Below, piece by piece: positions 51,947 through 61,559 of a DNA stretch of 64,000 bases; the stretch's first letter is position 1, and each line of letters starts with the position of its first letter. The DNA is from Sphingomonadales bacterium (lineage in GTDB: Bacteria > Pseudomonadota > Alphaproteobacteria > SMXS01): positions 62,001 through 126,000 of the forward strand of contig JALHLV010000008.1 in assembly GCA_022844405.1 (NCBI GenBank), in the 5' to 3' direction. A model generated the notes under the pieces. It did no database searches. It was given only the letters and a program-made list of their open reading frames with translations, and was not told where the DNA came from. The translations under genes were made by a program, and so were the position numbers.

Positions 51947-54043
51947 CTACGAATTCAGCGACATCCATCCTTCGTCCGGTTCGAAGCGCGGGCCGTGGCG
52001 GCGGACCAGCTCCATCAGCTTGCGGACGATATCCTCGACGCCCTGGCTGCGCGCGAAATGCATGGGGCCGCCGGTGACCGGCGCGAAGCCGGCGCCGAAG
52101 ATCATGGCGGCGTCGACGGTGTCCGCTTCGGCGACCACGCCCTCGCGCAGGCAGGCGACGCAGGCGTTGAGGATGGGCAGGATGAGGCGGTCGGCGGTAT
52201 CGGCGGGCGGATTGCCCGCACGGCCCTTGCGCGGCGCGCCGCCGCTCCAGGAATAGAAGCCCTTGCCCGTCTTCATGCCGAGGTCGCCGCGCGCCACTTT
52301 CTCGCGCAGCCGGTCCATGCCCGGCGTCGGCGGGGTGCCCCGATTCTGCCGCAGCAGGTCGGCGACGGCGAGGCAGATGTCGAGGCCGACCCGGTCGGCC
52401 AGTTCGACCGGTCCGACCGGCATGCCGAAGGCTTCGGCCGCGGCGTCGATGGTCGGCGCGGCGATGCCTTCCGCCAGCATGGCCATGGCCTCGGCCAGGT
52501 AGGGCGCCAGCGCCCGGTTCACCAGGAAGCCGGGCTCGCCGGCGACCGGCGCGGGCAGCTTGCCGATCTGCCGGACGAAGGCGCGGGCGCGGCTGAAGGT
52601 GACGTCGAAGATGTCTTCATGGGCGACGACCTCGACCAGCTCCATGCGCGGCACCGGGTTGAAAAAGTGCAGGCCCACCAGCCGACCCGGATTGCGCAGA
52701 TCCTCGCCCAGGTCCCGCAGCGCGATGCTGGAGGTGCTGGTGGCGAGCAGCGCCGACGGCTTCATGCGCGGCTCGATGCTCTCGAAGAGCGCCTTCTTCA
52801 GCTCCAGCCGCTCGGGCACCGCCTCGATCACCAGATCGGCCCGGGCGATGCCGTGGCCGCGCGGATCGGCGACCAGCCGGTCGAGCGCATCGCGAAGATC
52901 GGTGCTCTTCACGTGGCGCTTGCCGTAGAGGGCGGCCGCTCGTCGCATGGCGGCACCGATGGCCTCGGGCTTCTGGTCCGACAGCGTGACCCTCAACCCC
53001 TTCAAGGCGCACCACGCGGCGATGTCGCCGCCCATGGCGCCGGCGCCGATGACGTGGACGTGAGTCATCGGCTTGCCGGTCTCGCCCATCCCGCGCAAGG
53101 CTTCGCGCAGGAAGAACACCCGGATCAGGTTCTGCGCGGTGCGGCTCGCCAGCAGGGCGGCGAAGCTCCTGATCTCCTCGTTGCGCATGGCGCCTGGCCG
53201 GTCGGAGAACGTCTCCCACAGATCAATCAGCGCGTAGGGCGCCGGATAGTGCGCTTCCGGCGCCCGCTTGCGCGCCTGCGCCCGCATCCGGTTGGCGAGG
53301 AACCCGCGCAATGCGGGCAGTCGCTCGATCTTCGCGCGCAGCGTCGGTTGCGGCGGCCTGATCCGGCCGGCGACCGCGTCGCGGACGGCGGCGGCGACGT
53401 GCCGCTCCTGCGTCACCACGTCGACCAGCCCGATCGCCCTGGCGCGCGCCGCGTCGGCGGTCTTGCCGGTCAGCATCATGGTCATGGCCTCGACCGGCGC
53501 GATCAGGCCGACCGCGCGCACGGTGCCGCCGAGGCCGGGATGGAGGCCGAGCAGCACCTCGGGGAAGCCGAACGTGGCGCCGTCGACGGCGATGCGGGTC
53601 CGGCAGGCGAGCGCCAGCTCCAGGCCGCCGCCCAGGCAATGGCCGTGGATGACGGCGACCGTCGGGATAGCAAGCTCGGAAATGGCGTCCAGCACCCTGT
53701 GGCCCTGCAGCACCAGCTCTTCGGCCTCGGCCGGGTCGATCCGGCCGGCGAACCGGCCGACGTCGGCGCCGGCGCAGAACCCGGCGCGCTTGGCCGAGCG
53801 GATGACGATGCCGGACGGATGCTCCGGCAGCAGGCGCCGCAGGACGTCGGCCAGCTCGTTCAGCACTTCGTCGTCGATGGTGTTGACGGCCGCGTCCATC
53901 TTGTCGAACAGCAGCCAGGCGACGCCGTGCGCGTCGCGGCCGTAGCGCCAGTGGCGCAGCATGTGGCTCGAGCCCAGGTCGAGTCCCAGCTCCAGGTCGC
54001 GGGACTCCAGCGCCGCCAGCACGTTCCGGGAATGCGGGCGCAT
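51947..54043 (-). CDS. fadJ: Multifunctional fatty-acid oxidation protein, FadJ/FadB-like
   Basis: 698 residues. The crotonase domain lies at about 25-220 (oxyanion loop RAGFCAGADVGRF; GHCLGGGLELALACRTRIA; MMLTGKTADAARARAIGLVD). The 3-hydroxyacyl-CoA dehydrogenase NAD domain starts near residue 335 with VHVIGAGAMGGDIAAWCALKGL. The C-terminal dehydrogenase domain has SSIALRDL, GLHFFNPVPRMELVEVV and GFLVNRALAPYLAEA. It hydrates enoyl-CoA and oxidises the 3-hydroxyacyl-CoA. The start at ATG 54043 is backed by GAGAGG. It follows the thiolase after 2 nt. Confidence 0.94.
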   Translation of the reverse strand: MRPHSRNVLAALESRDLELGLDLGSSHMLRHWRYGRDAHGVAWLLFDKMDAAVNTIDDEVLNELADVLRRLLPEHPSGIVIRSAKRAGFCAGADVGRFAGRIDPAEAEELVLQGHRVLDAISELAIPTVAVIHGHCLGGGLELALACRTRIAVDGATFGFPEVLLGLHPGLGGTVRAVGLIAPVEAMTMMLTGKTADAARARAIGLVDVVTQERHVAAAVRDAVAGRIRPPQPTLRAKIERLPALRGFLANRMRAQARKRAPEAHYPAPYALIDLWETFSDRPGAMRNEEIRSFAALLASRTAQNLIRVFFLREALRGMGETGKPMTHVHVIGAGAMGGDIAAWCALKGLRVTLSDQKPEAIGAAMRRAAALYGKRHVKSTDLRDALDRLVADPRGHGIARADLVIEAVPERLELKKALFESIEPRMKPSALLATSTSSIALRDLGEDLRNPGRLVGLHFFNPVPRMELVEVVAHEDIFDVTFSRARAFVRQIGKLPAPVAGEPGFLVNRALAPYLAEAMAMLAEGIAAPTIDAAAEAFGMPVGPVELADRVGLDICLAVADLLRQNRGTPPTPGMDRLREKVARGDLGMKTGKGFYSWSGGAPRKGRAGNPPADTADRLILPILNACVACLREGVVAEADTVDAAMIFGAGFAPVTGGPMHFARSQGVEDIVRKLMELVRRHGPRFEPDEGWMSLNS

Positions 54044-54045
54044 GG

Positions 54046-55359
54046 TCAGATCCTCTCGATCAGCATGGCGCCGCCCTGGCCGCCGCCGATGCATTCGGTG
54101 GCGATGCCGCGCCGCAGATCCATCCGGTGCAGCGCGTTCACCAGATGCAGCACGATCCGGTTGCCGCTGGCGCCAACCGGATGACCCAGGCTGATGGCGC
54201 CGCCGTCCGGGTTGAGCCGGTCGCGATCGATCCGGCCCAACGGCGCGTCGAGGCCGAGCACGGTTTCGCAGTAGTCGGCGTCGTTCCAGGCGGCGAGGCA
54301 CGACAGCACCTGCGCGGCGAACGCCTCGTTCAGCTCCCAAAGGTCGATGTCGGCCATGCCCATGCCCCGCCGCTTCAGGATATCGGTCGCGCACAAGGTT
54401 GGGCCCAGACCCATGATCGAGGGATCGAGCGCCGACCACGCGCTGTCCAGGATCACCGCGCGCGGCTTCAGCCGGTGCTTCTCCAGCGCCTCCTCGGACG
54501 CCAGGACCACCCAGGATGCGCCGTCGGTGATCTGCGAGGAATTGCCTGCCGTCACCTTGCCCCAGGGCGGCTCGAACACCGGCTTCAGCGTGGCGAGTTT
54601 TTCCCGCGTGGTGTCGGGCCGGACGCCGTCGTCGGCGCCGAACGATCCGCCGTCGCGCGCCATGGCCGGCTCGATCTCGCCATCGAGCCAACCGCTGGTC
54701 TGCGCCAACGCCAGCCGGCGATGGCTTTCGGCGGCGTAGGCGTCGGAGGCCTCGCGCGATACCCGGAACAGATGGGCGATGATCTCGGCGGTCTGGCCCA
54801 TGTTGAGCGCGACCACCGGATCGGTGAGGCCGCGCTCGAGACCGATCACCGGTTTGAGAAACCGTGGCCGGAACCCGGCCAGCGCCTTGACCCGGGCGCC
54901 CAGGTGCCGCGCCGACATCAGCGCCCCGAACCAGGCCGCCGCGTCCTGCCGGAACACCAGCGGCGCATGGCTCAGCGATTCGGTGCCGCCGGCCAGGATC
55001 AGGTCCGCCTGGCCGCCCTGGATGGCGCGGAACGCGCTGTCGACGGACTGCATGCCGGAGCCGCAATTGATCTGTACGGTGTACGCGACCGTCGCCGCGC
55101 CCATGCCCAGCCGGAGCGCCGCGACCCGCGCCGGGTTCATCTCGTCGGCGATGACGTTGACGCAGCCCAGGATGACGCTGTCGAAGGAGTCGCGCCCGAT
55201 GTCCAGCCGGTCGAGCAGCGGGCGTCCGCACTGCACCGCCAGATCGACGGGGGTGAACGGTCCCGGCCTGCCACGCGCCCTCAGGAACGGCGTGCGCGCG
55301 CCGTCGACGATGTATACCGGCCGTCGCCGCGCAGCCTGAAATTCCGCGGATTCCTCGAT
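54046..55359 (-). CDS. fadI: Acetyl-CoA acyltransferase, FadI-like thiolase, unusual start
   Basis: About 437 residues from an ATC codon, the normal FadI length. The nucleophile cysteine is in QINCGSGMQSVD, the histidine in SLGHPVGASGNR, and the final cysteine in TECIGGGQGG. It completes beta-oxidation with the FadJ-like protein in the same operon. No in-frame ATG, GTG or TTG is near the expected N-terminus (RRRPVYIVDGARTPF). A GAGGGAGGG ribosome binding site stands 5 nt before ATC 55357-55359. The next in-frame ATG is 55554, which would add 65 unlikely residues and overlap egtB. Confidence 0.85.
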   Translation of the reverse strand: MEESAEFQAARRRPVYIVDGARTPFLRARGRPGPFTPVDLAVQCGRPLLDRLDIGRDSFDSVILGCVNVIADEMNPARVAALRLGMGAATVAYTVQINCGSGMQSVDSAFRAIQGGQADLILAGGTESLSHAPLVFRQDAAAWFGALMSARHLGARVKALAGFRPRFLKPVIGLERGLTDPVVALNMGQTAEIIAHLFRVSREASDAYAAESHRRLALAQTSGWLDGEIEPAMARDGGSFGADDGVRPDTTREKLATLKPVFEPPWGKVTAGNSSQITDGASWVVLASEEALEKHRLKPRAVILDSAWSALDPSIMGLGPTLCATDILKRRGMGMADIDLWELNEAFAAQVLSCLAAWNDADYCETVLGLDAPLGRIDRDRLNPDGGAISLGHPVGASGNRIVLHLVNALHRMDLRRGIATECIGGGQGGAMLIERI

Positions 55360-55555
55360 GTCAGCCCTCCCTCGACCCGAATGCCGGCACGAACGCCGCC
55401 TCCGCCGGCCTTGTTCCGGGCCCAGCGGCGTCCATATGAGGCAAGAAGTAGGGGCAAGTGTGGCCGTTATCGGGGGGAACCTGTGGCGGCTCCAAGACGT
55501 TTCATCGATCTCGTGACGGAGCCCGCGCTGGCTTCGGATAGCAGGGGACACCACC

Positions 55556-56836
55556 GTGACCGCTCAGCCGCCGACGGCGTCGGCCGACCAGCCGGCCCTC
55601 CATCCATGGCCAGACAGCCTGCGCGGCGCCTATGCGCGCGTCCGCGGGACCACCGTCGCGCTCGCCGCGCCGCTCGCGACCGAGGATCAGGTGATCCAGA
55701 GCATGCCCGACACCAGCCCGACGAAATGGCATATGGCGCACACCACCTGGTTCTTCGAGACCTTCCTGTTGAAGCCGCATCTGCCCGGCTACCGGCCGCT
55801 GAACGAGGCCTACGACCACCTGTTCAATTCCTACTACCAGCAGATCGGCGCGCCCTTCCCGCGTCCCCGGCGCGGCCTGTTGTCGCGCCCCACCGTCGAC
55901 GAGGTGCTGGACTACCGCGCCTATGTGGATACCGCCATGGCGCGGCTGCTGGAGCGCCTCGACCCGCCGCTGGCGCCGCTGGTCGAGCTGGGGCTGAACC
56001 ACGAGCAGCAGCACCAGGAGCTGCTGGTGACCGACATCAAGCACGCGCTGTCGCTCAACCCGCTCGAGCCCGCGCCTTACGGCGCGCGCGAGCGCGGCGA
56101 CGCCGGCGCTCCCGCGCCGACCTGGCAGCCCTTCGCGGGCGGCCTGCGCGAGATCGGCCATGACGGCGACGGTTTCGCTTTCGACAATGAAGGCCCGCGC
56201 CACCGCCATCACCTGGAGCCGTTCGCGCTGGCGTCGCGGCCGGTCACCAATGGCGAGTATCTGGCGTTCATGGAGGCGGGCGGCTACCGCGATCCGGCGC
56301 TGTGGCTGGCCGAGGGCTGGACCATCGCCGGCGAGCGTGGCTGGCGCGCGCCGCTTTACTGGGAACAGCGCGACGGCGTCTGGACGCGGTACACGCTGCA
56401 TGGCCGCGAGCCGGTCGATCCTGCCGAGCCGGTCTGCCACGTCAGCTACTACGAGGCGGCGGCCTATGCAGCATGGGCCGGGCATCGGCTGCCGACCGAG
56501 GCGGAGTGGGAAACGGCGGCCCGGGGTTTGCCGGCCGACGGCAAATTCCTCGATCTGTCCTGCCTCGAGCCTCGCGCCGGCGCCGGCGGAGGACTGCGCC
56601 AGATGTTCGGCGATGTCTGGGAATGGACCATGAGCGCCTACGCGCCCTATCCGCGCTACAAGGCCGCCGAGGGCGCCATCGGCGAATACAACGGCAAGTT
56701 CATGAGCAACCAGATGGTACTGCGCGGCGGTAGCTGCGCCACGCCGCGGGGCCATGTGCGCGCCACCTACCGCAACTTCTTTCCTCCCGACGCCCGCTGG
56801 CAGTTTTCGGGACTCCGGCTGGCAAAGGACGACTGA
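55556..56836 (+). CDS. egtB: Ergothioneine biosynthesis sulfoxide synthase EgtB
   Basis: 426 residues. The N-terminal DinB-like domain carries the iron ligands in HMAHTTWFFE and NHEQQHQELLVTD. The C-terminal formylglycine-generating-enzyme-like domain has RPVTNGEYLAFMEAGGY, RLPTEAEWE and GGSCATPRGHVRATYRNFF. The enzyme couples hercynine with cysteine or gamma-glutamylcysteine and oxygen. The start is GTG 55556. Its stop overlaps the egtD start (TGATG). The methyltransferase that makes hercynine is the next gene. Confidence 0.95.
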   Translation: MTAQPPTASADQPALHPWPDSLRGAYARVRGTTVALAAPLATEDQVIQSMPDTSPTKWHMAHTTWFFETFLLKPHLPGYRPLNEAYDHLFNSYYQQIGAPFPRPRRGLLSRPTVDEVLDYRAYVDTAMARLLERLDPPLAPLVELGLNHEQQHQELLVTDIKHALSLNPLEPAPYGARERGDAGAPAPTWQPFAGGLREIGHDGDGFAFDNEGPRHRHHLEPFALASRPVTNGEYLAFMEAGGYRDPALWLAEGWTIAGERGWRAPLYWEQRDGVWTRYTLHGREPVDPAEPVCHVSYYEAAAYAAWAGHRLPTEAEWETAARGLPADGKFLDLSCLEPRAGAGGGLRQMFGDVWEWTMSAYAPYPRYKAAEGAIGEYNGKFMSNQMVLRGGSCATPRGHVRATYRNFFPPDARWQFSGLRLAKDD

Positions 56837-57858
56837 TGATGGACAAGACCGCCTTCGACGCCGCCGCTCCCGAGCGGGTCGTCGATTCCCCGCTCTGCGG
56901 TGCCCCGGCCTTCCTGCTGGACCGGCATCCGCCGAAGGTCGACTTCGCGGCCGACGTGCTGGAGGGGCTGTCGAGGCCGCAGAAGCAGATCCCGCCGAAA
57001 TACTTCTACGACGCACGCGGCTCGGACCTGTTCGAGCGCATCTGCCGGACGCCGGAATATTACGTCACCCGCACCGAGCTGGAGCTGCTCTCGGACATCG
57101 GCCCGGACATCGCCGGCATCGCGGGGTGCGACGTGACGGTGATCGAGTTCGGCAGCGGCTCGGACGCCAAGATCAGGCGGCTGCTCGACGCGCTGCCGAA
57201 CCCGTGCGCCTATGTGGCCATCGACATCAGCCGCGCGGCGCTGGAGCGCGCCATCGAGGACCTGGCCCGCGACTATGCCGATCTCACGGTGGGCGGGATC
57301 GTCGCCGATTTCACCACACCGGTCGAGCTACCGCCCGAGGCGTTCTCCGGCGGCAAGAAGCTGGCGTTCTTTCCGGGCTCGACCATCGGCAACATGGAAC
57401 GCGGGCATGCCCGCCAGTTCCTAGCCGACGTGCGCGCCACGCTGGCGCAAGGCGACGGCTTCCTGGTCGGCGTCGACCTGCGCAAGGGCCGCGACATCCT
57501 CGACCCGGCCTACAATGACGATGAAGGCGTGACTGCCGCCTTCAACCTGAACGTGCTGCGGCGCATCAACCGCGAGCTCGGCGGCACCATCGACCTGGGA
57601 AAATTCCGCCATCTGGCGTTCTACAACGAGGCCGACGGCCGCATCGAGATGCATCTGCAATCCACCGCCGACCAGCGGTTCGAGGTGGCGGGCGCGCAGA
57701 TCGCCATGACCCGCGACGAAACCATCCACACGGAGAATTCCTACAAGTACTCGGTGCCCGAGTTCATCCTCGCCGCCGAGAGCGCCGGCTTTTGCGCGGT
57801 GCGGACCTGGAAGGACCGGCAATCGCTGTTCAGCATCCACTATCTGGCGGCGGTCTGA
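56836..57858 (+). CDS. egtD: L-histidine N-alpha-methyltransferase EgtD
   Basis: 340 residues. The family blocks are PPKYFYDARGSDLFERICRTPEYY, the SAM-binding EFGSGSDAKIRRLLDAL, YVAIDISRAALE, and FFPGSTIGNMERGHA. The C-terminal HTENSYKYS binds the substrate. It trimethylates histidine to hercynine. The start codon overlaps the egtB stop, so the two are translationally coupled. No egtA, egtC or egtE gene is in this window. Confidence 0.95.
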   Translation: MMDKTAFDAAAPERVVDSPLCGAPAFLLDRHPPKVDFAADVLEGLSRPQKQIPPKYFYDARGSDLFERICRTPEYYVTRTELELLSDIGPDIAGIAGCDVTVIEFGSGSDAKIRRLLDALPNPCAYVAIDISRAALERAIEDLARDYADLTVGGIVADFTTPVELPPEAFSGGKKLAFFPGSTIGNMERGHARQFLADVRATLAQGDGFLVGVDLRKGRDILDPAYNDDEGVTAAFNLNVLRRINRELGGTIDLGKFRHLAFYNEADGRIEMHLQSTADQRFEVAGAQIAMTRDETIHTENSYKYSVPEFILAAESAGFCAVRTWKDRQSLFSIHYLAAV

Positions 57859-57888
57859 CCGCCAAATCGCGCCGGTCAGGCGGCGGGC

Positions 57889-58347
57889 TCATGGCAAGTT
57901 GGCCGTCGCGGCCTTTTCGAGGTGTTTTTCGGCGTCCTCGATGGCCTTGCGCGCCTCGCCGATCTCGCGGTCTTCCTGCTCATGGGCCTGCCGCGCCAGT
58001 TCGATGTAGCGCTTCCTGATCTCCATGATGTCCTTCTCGCTCAGATCCTCCAGGTCCAGCAGCGCGTTGTGCGCCTCGGCGGTGGCGCGAATCAGCTCGT
58101 CGAGCTTGATCTGGGTGGCCTTGGCCTCGCGGTTCTGGGTGTTCTGGATCAGGAACACCATCAGGAAGGTGATGACCGTCGTGCCGGTGTTGATCACCAG
58201 CTGCCAGGTGTCGCCGAACCCGAACAGCGGGCCGGTCGCCGCCCAAGCGACGATGATGCCGCAGGCCAGCGCGAAAAACACCGGATGGCCGGCCGCGTCG
58301 GCGATCCTGCCGGCGAAATGATCGAAGCCGCCGTCTTTCCTGGCCAT
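57889..58347 (-). CDS. Low-affinity iron permease family protein
   Basis: 152 residues. Two membrane segments lie in the first half (VFFALACGIIVAWAATGPLFG and VINTGTTVITFLMVFLIQNTQNREAKA), and a long charged helix follows (LDELIRATAEAHNALLDLEDL to the end). This is the pattern of the bacterial low-affinity iron permease-like family. Transport itself is not shown for most bacterial members. It converges with egtD. Confidence 0.85.
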   Translation of the reverse strand: MARKDGGFDHFAGRIADAAGHPVFFALACGIIVAWAATGPLFGFGDTWQLVINTGTTVITFLMVFLIQNTQNREAKATQIKLDELIRATAEAHNALLDLEDLSEKDIMEIRKRYIELARQAHEQEDREIGEARKAIEDAEKHLEKAATANLP

Positions 58348-58387
58348 CTCTGCCTCCTGCGTTGCGTCCGGCTATCGTGTCGATGGC

Positions 58388-58987
58388 CTACTTGGGCGGC
58401 GCAGGCCTGGAAACCTCCAGCACGCCGCAGGCGATGCGGCCGCCGGAGTTGCCCGAGGGGTCGCTCCGGTAGTCGTCAGGGCCCGCATGGACCACGAAGG
58501 ACGCGCCGTCCGCGTCGTCGAGGTTGTCGGCGCTGCCCGGCGTCAGCGACACGCCGGTGAGAAACAGGTCGATGTTGAGGATGCCCGAGGCCGGCACGTC
58601 GAGGTTCGGCAGGTCGCCGGCATGGCGGCCGGCATCGTTGAGGATGCCGTGGCTGGCGTGGCCCGGGTTGAAGTGGCCGCCCGCGCTGGCGAAGTCGCCC
58701 GTGCAGATGCCCTTGTCGTGGATGTGGAAGCCGCGCGCGCCCGGCGGCAGGCCGGTGAATCTGCCGGCCATGGCAATGCCGGATTCGCCCGCGGTCAGCG
58801 TGATCGTGCCGACGGTTTCGCCTTTCTGATCCTTCATGACCACGGTGCCGCCCGCCGGGGCCGGCTTGGTCGCTTCGCCGCCGGGCTTCGGCTGCGGTAC
58901 GGCATCCCCGGCCAGGGCCGGCGCGGCGACCGCCAGCACGAAACAGGCTGTGCCGGCCATTGCCGCGATGGTCTTCCAGTTCATCAT
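58388..58987 (-). CDS. sodC: Cu/Zn superoxide dismutase, periplasmic
   Basis: 199 residues. The signal peptide ends near APALAGDA. The metal ligands are in GFHIHDKGIC, GGHFNPGHASHG, HAGDLPNL and VVHAGPDDY; the disulfide pair is CTGDF and RIACGVL. The active-site arginine lies in SGNSGGRIACGV. It converts superoxide to peroxide in the periplasm. The linker after the signal is Pro/Gly/Lys-rich, longer than in minimal SodC. GGAGAG precedes the start. Confidence 0.93.
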   Translation of the reverse strand: MMNWKTIAAMAGTACFVLAVAAPALAGDAVPQPKPGGEATKPAPAGGTVVMKDQKGETVGTITLTAGESGIAMAGRFTGLPPGARGFHIHDKGICTGDFASAGGHFNPGHASHGILNDAGRHAGDLPNLDVPASGILNIDLFLTGVSLTPGSADNLDDADGASFVVHAGPDDYRSDPSGNSGGRIACGVLEVSRPAPPK

Positions 58988-59265
58988 CTCGTCTCTCCAT
59001 TACTCGGGCGGCACGATCGGGGCCGCCCTCTGGCGGATCGGATTGCTGGCGATCTTCGCCAGCGGTGTCATGGGCTACCACATTTTTATGCAACGGGTCG
59101 ATGGCACCACCCGTGTGACTCGCGGCGGTCCAGGGATCTTACCATCCGACGGACAAACGCCCATACCGGGACCGTGTTCCGCCGCGGCGCCGTTGCCGAA
59201 ACCCGCGAATCGCGCTTCAATCGCCTGCGGCGGCGCGGCGCCGTTCCGGGAGGGGGCCAAGGGTC

Positions 59266-61017
59266 ATGCTACAGGGCCTGCGCAGGATGGCTTCGCGCCT
59301 GTCGGCAACGCTGCAGGGTTTCCGGCAGGAGCCCGAGGACGAGAAGGAGGACGTCCCGCCCATCGTCCACCGGATGATCCGGTTCCGCGACATGGACACG
59401 CGGCTGCGGGCGATCACCGGCCTGGTATTCGCCGAGATGATCGCCGGGGCGGTCGCCATCGTCACCTCGAAGATGGACCTGCCGATGATCGATGTGGCGC
59501 GTCCGCGCCTGGAAATCGGTACCGGCGCCGGCGGCCTGCTGACGGCGCATATGGTCCATGACCTGACCGTGCCGATGATCAGTTACGCCGTCGCCTATGT
59601 CTGCGCGTTCTCGGGGCTGGTGCTGCTGACCATCGGCATCGTCGGCGCCCACAAGCTGGGCCGGGTGCTGGTGATCGGCGTGCTGGCGCTGGTGTTCCTG
59701 CTCGGCGTGCCGACCTTCACCGACTCGCCGGGCGACGCCTGGCTGTTCCTCGCCCTGGTGTTCATGTGGTGCCTGCTGGCGGCCGGCCTGCCGGCGCTCT
59801 ACCGGGCGCGCTACAGCCCGGAGCGGCGCAAGATGTGGGTGCTGGTGCTGCTGATCGCGGTCGGCATCGCGCCCATCGCGCTGGTGTTCGGCATCAACGC
59901 GGCGGCGTTCTCCGAGCTGCTCTATGCGCTGCGCATTCCGCTGATCTTCGTGTTCCTGTTGTCGGGCACCGACTGGGCCGAAATCGGCGACGAGGTGCTG
60001 CGGGCCTCGACCCGCAAGCTGAAGATCGGCCACAGCCTGCCGGCGCTGTTCGCGCTCAACGCCCTGGCGGCCCTGTTCATGGGCGTCGAGACGCTGCGGG
60101 TCGCGGGCGACGGCGTGATCCTGACGATCATCCCCGGCGCGCTGGCGGCCGGCGCGCTCTGGGCCACGCTCCGGGCTGCAGGCTTCGAGGGGCAGTGGCC
60201 GATCCGGTTCCCCTGGGCGCTGCTGGCGCTCGCGGTGCTGGGCTATTTCCTGCCGACCTACTTCATGGTCTACAACGGCCTCGACCGGCTGCTGTTCCTG
60301 GTCAGCGCCGTCATCACCATCGCCTCGGGCGCACTGCTGTGCGCCTGCGGCAAGCGGCCACGGCTCGCCTGGATGATGCCGCCGCTGTTGTTTGCCGTCA
60401 TCCTCGGGCTCTATCTGTGCTTCATCTGGGCGCCGGGCTTCGGCAACAGCCAAGTGTTCACCAGCGGCTTCAGTTCCAACCTGTTCTTCTGCACCTTCAT
60501 CGGCACCGTCGCGGCGCTCGCCTGGGCGTGGCGGCGCCGCTGGGACATGGACGTGCGGCGCCCGCTCCTGCTCCTGCTGCTGATGAACTTCGGCATCCTG
60601 CTGCTGCAGCTGCTCGACGGCTTCGTCTATGAATGGCTGCGCGGCACCGCCGAGTCCGGCGTCACGGCCGCGGCCATCATCGTCTTCGTCGCCATTCTGT
60701 GGGACATCCTGATGTCGGGCGACGACATCACCAACGTGGACGGCAAGCTGTTCCCGCGCCGCAGCCGCGTGTCGCTGTTCTTCGCCTATGTGATGCTGGC
60801 GGTGGCCATCGTGGTGTTCTGGGGCAGCATGCAGGGCACCGAGGACTACGTGGCGCAGGCGCGCAACCTGGCCGACACCGACCAGCTCGTGGAGCTGGGC
60901 ATCAAGATACTCGGGCCGACGACGTTGCTGACCCTGCTGGTGCTGCGCTGGGGACGCTGGAACGCCCGGCGCATCGTGCCGGCGCCCGGACCCTATGCCG
61001 GACTGGCGGCGGCGTGA
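59266..61017 (+). CDS. Large polytopic membrane protein of unknown function
   Basis: 583 residues. A charged N-terminal ~45 residues (QEPEDEKEDVPPIVHRMIRFRDMD) precede about 13-14 hydrophobic segments spread over the rest. No transporter, kinase or glycosyltransferase motif was recognised. A short loop DDITNVDGKLFPRRSR near residue 485 is the longest hydrophilic piece late in the chain. The start has AAGGG close upstream. It stands alone, divergent from sodC across 278 nt with no clear gene. Confidence 0.65.
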   Translation: MLQGLRRMASRLSATLQGFRQEPEDEKEDVPPIVHRMIRFRDMDTRLRAITGLVFAEMIAGAVAIVTSKMDLPMIDVARPRLEIGTGAGGLLTAHMVHDLTVPMISYAVAYVCAFSGLVLLTIGIVGAHKLGRVLVIGVLALVFLLGVPTFTDSPGDAWLFLALVFMWCLLAAGLPALYRARYSPERRKMWVLVLLIAVGIAPIALVFGINAAAFSELLYALRIPLIFVFLLSGTDWAEIGDEVLRASTRKLKIGHSLPALFALNALAALFMGVETLRVAGDGVILTIIPGALAAGALWATLRAAGFEGQWPIRFPWALLALAVLGYFLPTYFMVYNGLDRLLFLVSAVITIASGALLCACGKRPRLAWMMPPLLFAVILGLYLCFIWAPGFGNSQVFTSGFSSNLFFCTFIGTVAALAWAWRRRWDMDVRRPLLLLLLMNFGILLLQLLDGFVYEWLRGTAESGVTAAAIIVFVAILWDILMSGDDITNVDGKLFPRRSRVSLFFAYVMLAVAIVVFWGSMQGTEDYVAQARNLADTDQLVELGIKILGPTTLLTLLVLRWGRWNARRIVPAPGPYAGLAAA

Positions 61018-61021
61018 GCGC

Positions 61022-61282
61022 CTAGCGGTCGGGGCGGTGGAACAGCATCATGCCGCCGATCGCCAGCAGCGAACCGCCGGCGCCAGCCATGCCGCCGATG
61101 ACGAATCCCGGCAGGTTGGAGTCCATGAGGTAGAAGGTGAGGCCGATGATAACCAGGCCGAACACCGCCAGGACCGCATAGATGCGCTTCTGCAGCGGCG
61201 TGAGCGGTCGGGATTTGCGAGGCTGGGGCGCGAGGGTCTGGTCCGCAAGTGTCTCTGGCGCAGGAGACGCGGGTTCATCCAT
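61022..61282 (-). CDS. Small membrane protein, two segments
   Basis: 86 residues. The N-terminus is Pro/Ala-rich and soluble (PASPAPETLADQTLAP). Two helices follow (IYAVLAVFGLVIIGLTFYLM and FVIGGMAGAGGSLLAIGGMMLF) with a basic end. No family recognised. It converges with the large membrane protein (4 nt). Confidence 0.6.
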   Translation of the reverse strand: MDEPASPAPETLADQTLAPQPRKSRPLTPLQKRIYAVLAVFGLVIIGLTFYLMDSNLPGFVIGGMAGAGGSLLAIGGMMLFHRPDR

Positions 61283-61559
61283 GACATGGCTCCCGTGGCT
61301 GACTTCGTCTGACGCGGATCATAGCCCAGTCCTTCGCCTCACGGGAAGCCCATACCGGGTCGATGATGATCGCCCGGTCGCGGCCGGCGCCTCGGCCGCG
61401 TAGCGCGCCGCCTCCGTTGCCGCGGGATGCAGTCCGTTCGTTTGAAGTGACCTCCAAGAGACTCGGATAAATCGCGGTAGCCGCCCGCGAAACTCGTCGT
61501 GGTGCGAGACCGCCTGCGCTACCGTCTTGTGGACGAGGGTCCATGACAGGGGAGCGCGC

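Noticed and set aside
51947-55231. A single 1094-codon frame suggesting a thiolase-FadJ fusion protein
   Set aside because: Only the part from 54043 down is in the FadJ frame. The upstream part is an out-of-frame reading of the thiolase gene, whose own frame and stop (54046) are clear.
58836-59561. Plus-strand frame with a hydrophobic stretch between sodC and the large membrane protein
   Set aside because: No ribosome binding site or plausible start. It overlaps coding parts of both neighbours, and the hydrophobic run is short. The 278-nt gap is treated as promoter region.
61283-61559. Intergenic region before the APC permease checked for tRNA or small RNA
   Set aside because: No cloverleaf, no terminator-like stem with T-run and no repeated element seen.
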